28,674 nucleotides of DNA from Flavobacteriales bacterium UBA2798 (GCA_002351955.1 DEHO01000070.1:39837-68510), one strand, 5' to 3'; shown: positions 15,446 through 23,582, numbered from the stretch's first letter. Numbers and translations: made by a program. The notes: generated from the letters alone by a model not told the origin.

Positions 15446-16197
15446 TGTTTTCAGAAATTTATACCAGTAAACAACCTGCCCCATTGCAGTCGTATGCATT
15501 GATGGCTTGTTCGCTTGGTGTAACTGTTGCTACATTGGTGTTTCCAAATCTGCAACATGTGTTTGGAAGTTTCGATGAAGGAACAGATTTCATGCAGCGC
15601 CTCACAGTTGCATTTCAGCATGGATTTGAATGGCGATCATCCGTTGTTCACCTGCTTATTGATTTGGTCCTGATGGCTTTTATTGCAGTCTTTACAGAAA
15701 AAGTTCTTGGAGCCTGGATGTTTTTCCTGCTTAGCATTTCCACTCTTGCATGGTACTCGCTTGTACATACTGTTTTCGGAATGATGGGGCATGGTGGAAG
15801 TGGCTTGATTTGGGCGTTTGCGCCTGTGGTTTTTTATGTGCTTAATGAAGGTCGGCTTCTAAAGACCAGAAGTCAGTTCGATGAACTTTTTCGCACTTTC
15901 CGATTGATCCTTGCCATAATGTATCTGGTGATTCCTGTACTGATGTCGATCATTCCGATCTATTTCGATTCTGAAACACCCTTGCTGCGGTCAATTATTT
16001 ACGGCAATCTCTTTCATATCACCGCAACGCTTTGGGGAATTGGTTTTACCATGTTATTTCGTGAACAAATCCGTGTTCGCTTAAAACAGTTTGCAAAAAA
16101 GAAGAAATTCGAACCTCTCGAAAGTGATCGTTACGCTGCATTTCTTCCCTGGTTTTATCCTTTGCTGATCGTACTTGGATTTATTTTCTCCAGATGA
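15445..16197 (+). CDS. Divergent rhomboid-like membrane protein
   Basis: A 250-residue protein with about six hydrophobic segments. It shows the rhomboid intramembrane protease pattern: FQHGF then VVHLLIDL in TM2 (H69, D73; canonical HxxxN is HxxxD here), GHGGSGLIWAF in TM4 with serine nucleophile candidate S119 in GxSG, and NLFHITATLWG in the last core helix with H191 at the catalytic-His position (AHxxGxxxG with the first Gly as Ala). The WR motif in loop 1 is absent. I conclude a rhomboid fold, probably with an intact Ser-His dyad; activity is unproven. It is sandwiched with overlaps between the AddA-like gene (1 base) and the acetyltransferase (4 bases). Confidence 0.65.
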   Translation: MFSEIYTSKQPAPLQSYALMACSLGVTVATLVFPNLQHVFGSFDEGTDFMQRLTVAFQHGFEWRSSVVHLLIDLVLMAFIAVFTEKVLGAWMFFLLSISTLAWYSLVHTVFGMMGHGGSGLIWAFAPVVFYVLNEGRLLKTRSQFDELFRTFRLILAIMYLVIPVLMSIIPIYFDSETPLLRSIIYGNLFHITATLWGIGFTMLFREQIRVRLKQFAKKKKFEPLESDRYAAFLPWFYPLLIVLGFIFSR

Positions 16198-16640
16198 AGT
16201 GGTTTGTTGTTCCTTTTGATGAATTGTCTCCGAATGACCTATACGATCTGCTGGAACTTCGTACTAATGTTTTTGTGGTGGAACAAAATTGTCCTTATCC
16301 GGAACTGGACCGAAAGGATCAAAAGGCGATCCATGTTTTTGCAAGAGATCAAAACGGAGAAATTGTTGCAGTGGCACGCATTTTTGAACCGGGTATTTCA
16401 TATTCCGAAGCTTCCATTGGCAGAGTTTGTACATCTTCTGCTGTAAGAGGTTCAGGTGCCGGTATCGCTTTAATGGAGCTTTGTATTCGGGAAATTGAAC
16501 AACGTTACGGGAAATGCGCCATCCGGATTTCTGCCCAGGAATACCTGAAAAAATTTTATTCCTCATTTGGCTTTGTTCAGGTAAGCGAAACCTATCTCGA
16601 AGATGATATTCCACATATCGCAATGCTTAGGGCAGAATAA
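16194..16640 (+). CDS. elaA: ElaA-type GNAT N-acetyltransferase
   Basis: A 148-residue cytosolic protein of the GCN5-related acetyltransferase superfamily, ElaA branch. Near the N-terminus are LYDLLELRTNVFVVEQNCPYPELD and D-x2-AIHVFA. The acetyl-CoA-binding region is IGRVCTSSAVRGSGAGIALM (R/Q-x2-G-x-G/A pyrophosphate loop as RGSGAG), and SAQEYLKKFYSSFGFV near the end is the ElaA hallmark. The natural substrate is unknown. Its ATG overlaps the rhomboid-like stop by four bases (ATGA), so it is the third gene of a compact operon. The 91 bases after it hold a possible promoter for the M13 peptidase gene. Confidence 0.88.
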   Translation: MKWFVVPFDELSPNDLYDLLELRTNVFVVEQNCPYPELDRKDQKAIHVFARDQNGEIVAVARIFEPGISYSEASIGRVCTSSAVRGSGAGIALMELCIREIEQRYGKCAIRISAQEYLKKFYSSFGFVQVSETYLEDDIPHIAMLRAE

Positions 16641-16681
16641 GTGCTGCTGGGTATCAGCGGGATAATTAGCAGAATGCATTT

Positions 16682-16714
16682 TTGTGGGGGATTGCTTCAA
16701 ATTCATTAATTTCG
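16682..16714 (+). promoter_or_regulatory. Candidate Bacteroidota promoter of the M13 peptidase gene
   Basis: A TTG at 16682-16684 and TAATTTCG at 16707-16714 (one mismatch to TAnnTTTG) are spaced by 22 bases and end 17 bases before the ATG at 16732. Spacing and position fit, but the -7 mismatch lowers confidence. Confidence 0.4.
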
Positions 16715-16731
16715 GACTTCATTCTACAATT

Positions 16732-18852
16732 ATGAAAAGACTACATGTAATTATTCTTGCTGCTATTGTAAGTGCAGCTGCCTGTAAATCGGGTGGAAAA
16801 AGTTCTAAGGTTGAGGTAAGTGGTTCGGATAAGAACACAGCTGTTGCCGTTGAGGCAGTGAAGGAAGAAATGCCTTCGTTTACATTTGAAACCGTTGCAG
16901 GTACAATCGATTTTCAGGATATGGATCCTAAAATCGATCCTCGTAAAGATTTTTATTCGTTTGCAAATGGTAACTGGGTTCGTAACAATCCGGTTCCTGC
17001 AACAGAAAACCGCTGGAGTAGTTTTAATATTCTTTCCGACGATAACAACCGTAAGCTTCGTGCAATTCTCGAAGAAGCGGCAGCCGGAAAATATCCAAAG
17101 GGCGATCATCGTCAGCTGATCGGTGATTATTATGCAAGTTTCATGGATAGTGCAAAACGCGATAAAGAGGGGATTGCACCCATTCAGACTGATCTCAAAA
17201 AAATTGATGCCATTAAATCGAAGAAAGAACTTGCTGCTGTTATTGCTCATCATCACAATTACGGGATCCATCCTTTGTTCGATACCGGAATTGATCAGGA
17301 TCTGAAGGACATCAATCGCCACATGGCATATATTTCGCAAAGCGGATTGTTGTTGCCCAACAAGGATTATTATTTCAAGAGCGATTCTTCATCAGTTAAA
17401 CTTCGCAACAATTACATCGCGCATCTTTCTCGCATGTTCGTGTTTTTAGGTTACGATAAAACCAAAGCCGACAAAGCAGCAGCTTCAGTTCTCGACCTCG
17501 AAACCCAATTGGCAGAAGCATCGATGGGTCCTGTTGAAATGCGCAACATCGAAGCGCAGTACAATAAAATGAGTATTGCCGATTTCAAAAAATCAGTTCC
17601 TTCGTTCGATTGGAATAAATATTTTAACGACCGCGGTTTGGCGAAAGCGGATACTATCATTGTTGGTCAGCCGGCATTTTTCAAGCGGGTAGAGGCAATG
17701 ATTACTTCAGTATCTCTCGATGTTTGGAAAGACTATCTTAAGATTCATTTCTTTGAAGCTGCATCCGGAAAGCTAAGCAGCGAAATTGAACAGGAAGTGT
17801 TCAGCTTTTTCAGTACGCAACTTCGCGGAACAAAAAAAATGAAACCACGCTGGGAACGGGCAATCAATTCCATCGGCTGGACTGCCATTGGCGAAGCGCT
17901 CGGACATGCATTTGTAGATAAGCACTTCAAGCCGGAAAGCAAACTGAAGGTGAATGAAATGGTCGACAATATCATGTTTGTTTTCCGCGGACGTTTGGAT
18001 AAGCTGGAGTGGATGAGTCCGGTTACAAAAACAAAAGCACTCGAAAAATTGGCTTCTTTTACACGTAAACTCGGCTATCCTGATAAGTGGACCGACTATT
18101 CTACGCTCAGTATCACACGTGAGTCTTATTTCAAGAACTGGATGGAGCAATCGAAGTTTAAGGTAACGGAGAACACACAAAAGTTAGGTAAGCCGATCGA
18201 CCGCAGCGAATGGCAAATGGCTCCTCATATCGTTAACGCTTATTACAATCCTACATGGAATGAAATTGTATTTCCTGCAGGAATTATGCAACCTCCGTTT
18301 TTCGATCCGAATGCTGAGGATGCTGTTAACTACGCCCGTATGGGAGCAGTGATCGGACATGAATTTCTGCACGGATTTGATGATCAGGGTGCGCAATTTG
18401 ATGCAACCGGTCAGTTTGTGAACTGGTGGACATCCGACGATTCATTGAAGTTTGCTGCCCGTACCAACAAACTTGTTGAACATTTTAATTCCTTCGAAGC
18501 GCTACCCGGAATTTTCGTCAACGGTGAATTGACTTTGGGAGAAAACATTGCCGATTTAGGTGGATTAACCATGTCGTATTATGCTTATCAACGTTCACTT
18601 GAAGGTAAGGAGCGTAAGAAAATAAACGGATTTACTGCAGAGCAGCGTTTCTTCGTTGCATTTGCTCAGGTATGGAAGGAAAACCACACTGAGAGCAGTA
18701 TGAAATTGCAGGTCTTTACCAATCCACATTCACCCGGAAAATACCGTGTGCTTGGACCATTGGCAAACATGCCTGAGTTTTTTCAGGCATTCAACGTAAA
18801 AGAAGGTGATCCCATGCGAAGAGCAGCGGATAAAATTTCTTTGATCTGGTAA
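16732..18852 (+). CDS. M13-family zinc metallopeptidase lipoprotein (neprilysin/PepO type)
   Basis: A 706-residue envelope peptidase. I chose the ATG at 16732 because it begins a lipoprotein signal (MKRLHVIILAAIVSAAACKS); an upstream ORF extension adds 16 residues with no signal. The N-terminal M13 domain starts at MDPKIDPRKDFYSFANGNWV. The catalytic domain holds the zinc site HEFLH at 543-547 and the third ligand E604 in ENIADLGG, plus NAYYNPTWNEIVFPAGI upstream, which binds substrate in the family. The C-terminal RVLGPLANMPEFFQAFN is also typical. Such enzymes cleave oligopeptides of up to about 40 residues. The following lipoprotein gene starts 19 bases later and may be co-transcribed. Confidence 0.95.
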   Translation: MKRLHVIILAAIVSAAACKSGGKSSKVEVSGSDKNTAVAVEAVKEEMPSFTFETVAGTIDFQDMDPKIDPRKDFYSFANGNWVRNNPVPATENRWSSFNILSDDNNRKLRAILEEAAAGKYPKGDHRQLIGDYYASFMDSAKRDKEGIAPIQTDLKKIDAIKSKKELAAVIAHHHNYGIHPLFDTGIDQDLKDINRHMAYISQSGLLLPNKDYYFKSDSSSVKLRNNYIAHLSRMFVFLGYDKTKADKAAASVLDLETQLAEASMGPVEMRNIEAQYNKMSIADFKKSVPSFDWNKYFNDRGLAKADTIIVGQPAFFKRVEAMITSVSLDVWKDYLKIHFFEAASGKLSSEIEQEVFSFFSTQLRGTKKMKPRWERAINSIGWTAIGEALGHAFVDKHFKPESKLKVNEMVDNIMFVFRGRLDKLEWMSPVTKTKALEKLASFTRKLGYPDKWTDYSTLSITRESYFKNWMEQSKFKVTENTQKLGKPIDRSEWQMAPHIVNAYYNPTWNEIVFPAGIMQPPFFDPNAEDAVNYARMGAVIGHEFLHGFDDQGAQFDATGQFVNWWTSDDSLKFAARTNKLVEHFNSFEALPGIFVNGELTLGENIADLGGLTMSYYAYQRSLEGKERKKINGFTAEQRFFVAFAQVWKENHTESSMKLQVFTNPHSPGKYRVLGPLANMPEFFQAFNVKEGDPMRRAADKISLIW

Positions 18853-18871
18853 TTGTAAGCACTTTTAAGGG

Positions 18872-19435
18872 ATGAGAATTCGTGAGGTTTGGTTTGTAGT
18901 TGTGTTTTTGCATGCGATGTTGTTACTGCTTTCCTGTAATAAGGGCAAGAATGATCCCGATTCCTGCAATGGGAAAACACGTCGTCCGGTAAAAGTTGTA
19001 ATTGACGATCGCGTAAACCAGATCGATACGATCCCCATTCCTGCACGATTGGATTCTCTTGGGAAGATAGTCGTACCAGAAGTGAAATGGGGAACCGGTC
19101 GGCAGGATCTGGAATTACGGACCTACACAGTTCGTGCTAAAGTGCACAAGTTATCAAAGGAACGCGATGGAGATTATCACATTCGTTTAATTGACGATAA
19201 CGAGAATTACCTGATATGCGAAGCACCAAATCCCGGTTGTTCATACGCACGACAATCGCGCTATTTGCAAAATTATATTCGTGTGAGAGAGTTTTTGGAT
19301 CAGAATAAAAAAACACTGGAGGGTAAAACAGTAACACTTACCGGCGTGGCGTTTATCGATATTGATCACTATTACAAACGCAAACAGGCGGAGAATAATC
19401 TTGAGCTACACCCTGTGCTAGATATTCATTTCTAA
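18872..19435 (+). CDS. Uncharacterised lipoprotein with OB-fold-like C-terminal domain
   Basis: A 187-residue protein with lipobox LLSC (about Cys22). After a polar linker comes a domain of about 100 residues: RTYTVRAKVHKLSKERDGDY, HIRLIDDNENYLICEAPNPG, KTVTLTGVAFIDIDHYY and the ending NNLELHPVLDIHF. The DGD-HIRL, TGVAF-D--H and N--ELHPV pattern occurs in uncharacterised secreted proteins of several phyla, with an OB-like strand order. I know of no established function. It follows the M13 peptidase gene by 19 bases, so they may form a two-gene unit ended by the terminator at 19438-19473. Confidence 0.6.
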   Translation: MRIREVWFVVVFLHAMLLLLSCNKGKNDPDSCNGKTRRPVKVVIDDRVNQIDTIPIPARLDSLGKIVVPEVKWGTGRQDLELRTYTVRAKVHKLSKERDGDYHIRLIDDNENYLICEAPNPGCSYARQSRYLQNYIRVREFLDQNKKTLEGKTVTLTGVAFIDIDHYYKRKQAENNLELHPVLDIHF

Positions 19436-19437
19436 AT

Positions 19438-19473
19438 AAAAAAAGCGATGTGAGAACATCGCTTTCTTTTTTT
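19438..19473. terminator. Bidirectional Rho-independent terminator
   Basis: An AAAGCGATGT / ACATCGCTTT stem around a GAGA loop (19442-19465) is flanked by A-runs on the left and T-runs on the right, so it can end transcription from both sides. It lies between the stops of the OB-like lipoprotein gene and the SnoaL-like gene. Confidence 0.9.
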
Positions 19474-19486
19474 CAGGGTTTAGGGA

Positions 19487-19840
19487 TTATTTGTGATAGA
19501 AACGTTCTTTTACAATTTGATCGCCTTTCCAGTATTGAACTGCAACCTGTTCCAGTTTTACACGTGCATCATTCTGAAAGGTGATGTCCATCCAGCTCTC
19601 TACCATTGTAACACCATTGCTTTCATCTGAGGTAATCGCATCCACGCCGCCACCATTAATGGCTTTAACAGAACCGACAAAATTCTTTTCGTATTCGCGG
19701 TTTGCATCTTTTCCAACGCGTTCAGCTTCTCCCATTTCCTGCATCACAACATCGTTGTGGTAGTACTTTTCAAATGCATCAAGGATCTGACCTGAATTGA
19801 CCATATTATACATGGTCGTAACTTTTTCTTTGTAGCTCAT
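19487..19840 (-). CDS. SnoaL-like (NTF2-fold) protein
   Basis: A 117-residue cytosolic protein of the SnoaL/NTF2-like superfamily. The features are an N-terminal helix with MYNMVNSGQILDAFEKYYHNDVVMQEMG, a middle stretch with VTMVESWMDITFQND and a final strand VQYWKGDQIVKERFYH. Members bind small ligands or act as isomerases or cyclases; the ligand here is unknown. A strong TATATTTG promoter element and inverted repeats precede it, so it is a single-gene unit with its own control. It ends at the two-way terminator shared with the convergent lipoprotein gene. Confidence 0.75.
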   Translation of the reverse strand: MSYKEKVTTMYNMVNSGQILDAFEKYYHNDVVMQEMGEAERVGKDANREYEKNFVGSVKAINGGGVDAITSDESNGVTMVESWMDITFQNDARVKLEQVAVQYWKGDQIVKERFYHK

Positions 19841-19859
19841 TGTTTTGAATTTAGTTCAG

Positions 19860-19867
19860 CAAATATA
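19860..19867 (-). promoter_or_regulatory. -7 promoter element (TATATTTG) of the SnoaL-like gene
   Basis: On the minus strand the bases read TATATTTG, a perfect TAnnTTTG, 19 bases before the ATG at 19840. No well-spaced -33 TTG is clear; the region where it would lie is occupied by inverted repeats. Confidence 0.7.
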
Positions 19868-19883
19868 ACACATTGCTACAATA

Positions 19884-19897
19884 GTTGTTTATACAAC
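19884..19897. repeat. Inverted repeat GTTGT-N4-ACAAC upstream of the SnoaL-like gene
   Basis: A perfect 5-4-5 inverted repeat lies about 17 bases upstream of the -7 element, next to a smaller ATTG-CTA-CAAT repeat at 19872-19882. Its position around the -33 region suits an operator. The regulator is unknown. Confidence 0.4.
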
Positions 19898-19922
19898 AAT
19901 TAATATTTTATTATATTATTGA

Positions 19923-19956
19923 TTATCATCGCTTTAAATTTCAATTGAGATGATAA
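19923..19956. repeat. 8-bp inverted repeat between gldD and the SnoaL-like promoter
   Basis: TTATCATC and GATGATAA are separated by 18 bases that include the palindrome TCAATTGA (19941-19948). It lies 14 bases past the gldD stop. It may be a weak terminator of the gldE-gldD transcript (AT-rich tail, no clean T-run) or an upstream regulatory site of the SnoaL-like gene. Confidence 0.35.
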
Positions 19957-19969
19957 ATTTTCCTTAAAA

Positions 19970-20551
19970 TTACTTCCAGCGTAGGCTTTCGATAAAGCGT
20001 TCTACATCTTCTCTAACATACGTTAGTACCGGGAGTATGGAATCGTAATTGGGTTTTGCCTGGAAATAAAGCGCGCCACGAATAAAATGAGTAGTGGAGT
20101 CAGTAATATAAAATTGAAGCGGAGAAGCTGCATTTCCCTGAATGTCGTAAAGCAATCCGAATACCTGCGCGGTATCGTTCACAAATTGTTTGCGTTCTAT
20201 GGCCGTTGCTTTAATGGAATGATCGTAGGCCATATTATGACACTCTTCAATAAAACGGGCAACATTTCCTTGCAGACGTTTATACGTTAAATGCATGGTT
20301 CCTCTGAACGGAACAAACTCAATGTTTTTATTACACCAGGTAACAGTATCGCGACCTATATGATCAATTCGCGCATAGGAAGGAAAATCGAAAGTGTAAG
20401 GACAATCTCCACGGAATTCGATGTATTCTTTTTCAGGGAAATCAATACGCATGTATCCTCTTGGCTTGGGTACGCCGGGTTCTTCTTCGCTGCATGCGGA
20501 AAAAAATGCGATGCCAATTACAACCAGGAATTTTAGAAAACTGTATTTCAT
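19970..20551 (-). CDS. gldD: Gliding motility lipoprotein GldD
   Basis: A 193-residue lipoprotein (lipobox FSAC, Cys20, followed by SEEE). The PRGYMRIDFPEKEYIEF opening and the CPYTFDFPSYA segment are hallmarks of GldD, which is required for gliding motility and, through the same machinery, T9SS function in Flavobacterium. Other family features are FRGTMHLTYK in the centre and FIRGALYFQAKPNYDSILPV near the end. It overlaps the upstream gldE by four bases (ATGA), the conserved Bacteroidota arrangement. Its precise biochemical role is not known. Confidence 0.95.
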   Translation of the reverse strand: MKYSFLKFLVVIGIAFFSACSEEEPGVPKPRGYMRIDFPEKEYIEFRGDCPYTFDFPSYARIDHIGRDTVTWCNKNIEFVPFRGTMHLTYKRLQGNVARFIEECHNMAYDHSIKATAIERKQFVNDTAQVFGLLYDIQGNAASPLQFYITDSTTHFIRGALYFQAKPNYDSILPVLTYVREDVERFIESLRWK

Positions 20552-21879
20552 TCTGCAGGAAGTGTCATTTTTATTTGTTTGATTCTGCGCTTGTCGGCAG
20601 CTTCAATGGTAAAGGTGTATTCTCCAAACTGCACTTTCTCACCGGCCTGCAACATCCTTCCGCTTTGTTCAAGAAGAAATCCTGCAAGCGTATCACTTTC
20701 TCCTTTGGCCTTTTCAAATTCTTCACCTTCGATCCCTATCACTTTATAGATATCGATAAGTGAGGTCTTTCCTTCAAAAACAAGATTGCGTTCATCAATT
20801 CTTGAATAGGAAATTTTTTCATCATCAAATTCATCAGTGATCTCGCCAACAATTTCTTCAATGACATCCTCCAGTGTAACAATTCCCTGCGTGCCTCCAT
20901 ATTCATCAACCACAATGGCAAGGTGAATTTTTGCGTCTTTGAATTCCTTCAGCAGATCATCAATTTTTTTATTTTCAGGAACGAAAAATGCATCTCGTAT
21001 CAGGCTCTGCCATTTAAAATCATCACTGGCATTTAAATGTGGAATGAGGTCTTTGATGTACAGCACTCCTTTAATGGTATCCAGTGTTCCTTCATAAACA
21101 GGAATTCGTGAAAACCCTGAATCAATAATGAGTGCAATTAAACCGTAAAAATTCAAATCAATGGAAACAGCAACAACATCCATGCGGGGTTTCATAATCT
21201 GACGCGCATCGGTGTTACCGAACCGTACTATTCCTTCCAGAATTTTTTTCTCTCCCTGCGTGGCTTCTCCTTCTCCAAGTGTTATTTCAAGGGCGTGACC
21301 AAGTTCATCTACCGTCATTGTTGAGCTTTTCTTCTTGACACGTTTATTGATGAAATTGGAGCTGGTGATGAGCATTTGTGAAATAGGCCATAACAGTTGT
21401 TTCAAAACCAGTAATGGTTTCGACATCACTCCTGCAACCCGAAGTGAAAATTTGTTGGCATAAATTTTTGGAACAACTTCACCAATGATGAGGATCATTG
21501 CTGTTACACCAATCACTTCTACAATGAATTCAAACCATGCCGGTGAATGTTCAAAATCAACCATGTCGCTTAAGGCCGTTGTGCTCAGAATGACAATGGC
21601 AACGTTAACCATATTGTTTGCTACTAGAATTGTAGCAAGTAACTGTTGCGGTTTTTCCAGAATTCCGGCAATGCGGCGATGAACAGGGTCTTCACTTTCG
21701 CGAATTGTTTGGAGATCTTTTGCTGTCAATGAAAAATAGGCGACTTCAGAAGCAGAAATTACGGCAGAGCAGATCAAAAGTATCCCAATAATTACCATGG
21801 AGATAACAGTGCCCGCTGAGGGTGCGTGAAGAATGATCAGAAAAAGATCAGATAGAGCGTGTACCGAGGGAGGTTCCAA
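20548..21879 (-). CDS. gldE: Gliding motility-associated protein GldE (CNNM/CBS family)
   Basis: A 443-residue inner-membrane protein related to CorC/HlyC-type transporters. The N-terminal DUF21/CNNM membrane domain (about residues 25-190) starts VISMVIIGILLICSAVISASEVAYFSL. Two CBS domains follow (about 210-330), with IMKPRMDVVAVS and VVDEYGGTQGIVTLEDVIEEIVGEI. The C-terminal CorC-HlyC domain closes the protein. It is linked to GldD, whose start it overlaps, and is thought to support GldD activity. The start is a TTG at 21879: no ATG is usable upstream and the next internal Met would cut into the membrane domain. ssb ends 20 bases upstream. Confidence 0.93.
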   Translation of the reverse strand: MEPPSVHALSDLFLIILHAPSAGTVISMVIIGILLICSAVISASEVAYFSLTAKDLQTIRESEDPVHRRIAGILEKPQQLLATILVANNMVNVAIVILSTTALSDMVDFEHSPAWFEFIVEVIGVTAMILIIGEVVPKIYANKFSLRVAGVMSKPLLVLKQLLWPISQMLITSSNFINKRVKKKSSTMTVDELGHALEITLGEGEATQGEKKILEGIVRFGNTDARQIMKPRMDVVAVSIDLNFYGLIALIIDSGFSRIPVYEGTLDTIKGVLYIKDLIPHLNASDDFKWQSLIRDAFFVPENKKIDDLLKEFKDAKIHLAIVVDEYGGTQGIVTLEDVIEEIVGEITDEFDDEKISYSRIDERNLVFEGKTSLIDIYKVIGIEGEEFEKAKGESDTLAGFLLEQSGRMLQAGEKVQFGEYTFTIEAADKRRIKQIKMTLPAE

Positions 21880-21899
21880 TGCTTTTGCTTTGGTTCAAC

Positions 21900-22352
21900 T
21901 CAAAATGGCAGATCATCTCCGCCATCAGGTCCGGAAATTTCATAACCGCCGCCACTCATGTCTTCGTTGCCATGACCCTGAGCAGTTGCTGCAGATGTTG
22001 ATCCACTTTCTGCATTACCCCGGGTAAGCATTACAAGATTGTCTGCAACTACTTCGGTAATGTATTTGGTAACACCACTCTGATCCTGATAAGAGCGGGT
22101 TTTTAATCGCCCTTCAATATAGACTTGCATGCCTTTCTTAAGGTACTTTTCCGCAACATCTGCCAAACCTCTCCACACAACAATATTGTGCCAATCGGTT
22201 ATGGTTTTTAATTCATTGGTGTTTTTATCCCGGTAGGTTTCACCGGTTGCCAATGCAAATGTTGCTTTCGCAATGTTGTTTTCCATACGACGCACTTCGG
22301 GATCCTTCCCAAGGTTGCCGATTAAAATGACTTTATTAACGCTTCTTGCCAT
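21900..22352 (-). CDS. ssb: Single-stranded DNA-binding protein
   Basis: A 150-residue SSB. The OB-fold begins MARSVNKVILIGNLGKDPEVR and continues through TFALATGE, DWHNIVVWRGLADVAEKYLKKG and YIEGRLKTRSY. The disordered Gly/Ser-rich tail ends in the acidic tip DDLPF, the protein-interaction peptide that recruits repair and replication enzymes. It protects single-stranded DNA in replication, recombination and repair. The mutY gene is 37 bases upstream and gldE 20 bases downstream, the standard Bacteroidota order. It has its own TATATTTG promoter element. Confidence 0.97.
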   Translation of the reverse strand: MARSVNKVILIGNLGKDPEVRRMENNIAKATFALATGETYRDKNTNELKTITDWHNIVVWRGLADVAEKYLKKGMQVYIEGRLKTRSYQDQSGVTKYITEVVADNLVMLTRGNAESGSTSAATAQGHGNEDMSGGGYEISGPDGGDDLPF

Positions 22353-22374
22353 AGCTGACTACAATGATGCCGAA

Positions 22375-22382
22375 CAAATATA
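22375..22382 (-). promoter_or_regulatory. -7 promoter element (TATATTTG) of ssb-gldE-gldD
   Basis: On the minus strand the bases read TATATTTG, a perfect TAnnTTTG, 22 bases before the ssb ATG. A -33 TTG at the proper spacing is not clear. It lies in the short mutY-ssb gap, so ssb and gld genes can be transcribed independently of mutY. Confidence 0.6.
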
Positions 22383-22389
22383 CAAAAAG

Positions 22390-23445
22390 CTAAACACCAT
22401 GGGAAGAGAAATGCTCTTCCAGAAAGCGCTCGATCAAACGGGGAATGGCAACGTCAGGCATCTCATTCAGTGCTACACCGATCCAGCCTTGAGGGGGCTT
22501 AAATTTTCTGCTTAAACGGATCTCCGAGAATTGAGCATAAATAGTGCGATGGCTTAACTGATGCCTGTATGCCGCCACGTCAAAACGGAATGTTGCAGAG
22601 GCCGGAATCTTCCAGTTTTTGTCGATATGGATTTTACCGGTTTTACTTTCTTTTTCATTTGCTGTACAAGGTAATTCGTACATATTTTTCCAAATGGAAT
22701 CTGACCCGCGTTTTCTGATGTAATACTTCGTGCTGTCGGATACAAAAAAATAGTGCAGAAAAAGAGAACTTACCTTTGTTTTCTTATCCTTGATCGGTAG
22801 CAAATCAACTTTTTTATGGCGGAATGCAAAACAACCCGTTTGTAAGGGGCAATCTCTGCAATTCGGATTTTTTGGAGTGCATTGCAAGGCGCCGAACTCC
22901 ATTATCGATTGATTGAACAAATCAGGACGCTTTTCAGGAATATGTTCATCTGCAATGGCCTGAATGAGTTTTTTGCCTGTTGTAGAATCGATCGGTTCCT
23001 CAATACCAAAATACCGGGAAATTACCCTTGATACATTTCCGTCGACAACCGCCTTCTTCTCTCTATAGGCAAAAGAGGAAATGGCTGCTGCTGTGTAAGG
23101 ACCAATTCCTTTAAGCTGAAGGAGTCCTGAATAAGTTGCAGGAAATTTTCCTTTGTATTCCTTTACAATGATTTGGGCTGTAGCGTGCAGGTTGCGAGCT
23201 CTGCTGTAATAACCCAATCCTTGCCAGCTTTTCAGAATTTGCTCTTCCGTTGCGGAGGCTAATTTTTCTACTGTGGGGTAGTTTTTTGCAAAATGATGGT
23301 AGTAGGCCATGCCTTGATCGACCCTCGTTTGTTGCAAAATGACCTCCGAAATCCAAATTAAATAGGGTTCGCGGGTCTCGCGCCAGGGTAGTTTTCGGGC
23401 GTTTTGGGTGTACCAACGGTAAATTGTTGAGGCAAAATCAGTCAT
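22390..23445 (-). CDS. mutY: A/G-specific adenine DNA glycosylase MutY
   Basis: A 351-residue repair enzyme that removes adenine paired with 8-oxoguanine. I chose the ATG at 23445; a TTG at 23481 would add 12 residues foreign to the family. The catalytic Glu is E34 in WISEVILQQTRV. The helix-hairpin-helix is LKGIGPYTAAAISS, with catalytic D135 in VVDGNVSRV. The 4Fe-4S cluster loop is C189-x6-C196-x2-C199-x5-C205. The C-terminal NUDIX-like half (from about residue 225) recognises 8-oxoG. It is divergent from the HU-like gene, with about 137 bases between start codons. Confidence 0.96.
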   Translation of the reverse strand: MTDFASTIYRWYTQNARKLPWRETREPYLIWISEVILQQTRVDQGMAYYHHFAKNYPTVEKLASATEEQILKSWQGLGYYSRARNLHATAQIIVKEYKGKFPATYSGLLQLKGIGPYTAAAISSFAYREKKAVVDGNVSRVISRYFGIEEPIDSTTGKKLIQAIADEHIPEKRPDLFNQSIMEFGALQCTPKNPNCRDCPLQTGCFAFRHKKVDLLPIKDKKTKVSSLFLHYFFVSDSTKYYIRKRGSDSIWKNMYELPCTANEKESKTGKIHIDKNWKIPASATFRFDVAAYRHQLSHRTIYAQFSEIRLSRKFKPPQGWIGVALNEMPDVAIPRLIERFLEEHFSSHGV

Positions 23446-23501
23446 TCGGACGTAAAATTGGTATTTCCGTCTAAAAAACAACTACTTCCATCGCAATGTT
23501 C

Positions 23502-23533
23502 TTGCAAGTTATTGAGGTTTAAGGGTATATTTG
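23502..23533 (+). promoter_or_regulatory. Strong Bacteroidota promoter of the HU-like gene
   Basis: A TTG at 23502-23504 and a perfect TATATTTG at 23526-23533, spaced by 21 bases, match the -33/-7 layout of Bacteroidota sigma-ABfr. The -7 box ends 49 bases before the ATG, leaving a 5' leader of about 40 bases that is AC/A-rich and has no Shine-Dalgarno sequence. Confidence 0.85.
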
Positions 23534-23582
23534 TGTGGAACACTAAAGAAAAAGAAACCAGTTAATCTTAAAAACACTACTT

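Noticed and set aside
16641..16731. A hairpin after elaA (CTGCT...AGCAG)
   Set aside because: The arms are five bases and far apart, with no T-run; chance is a good explanation.
16741..17340. A 199-codon antisense ORF inside the M13 peptidase gene
   Set aside because: Its Cys/Ile-rich composition follows from the complementary strand of a real gene; it has no signal, motif or promoter.
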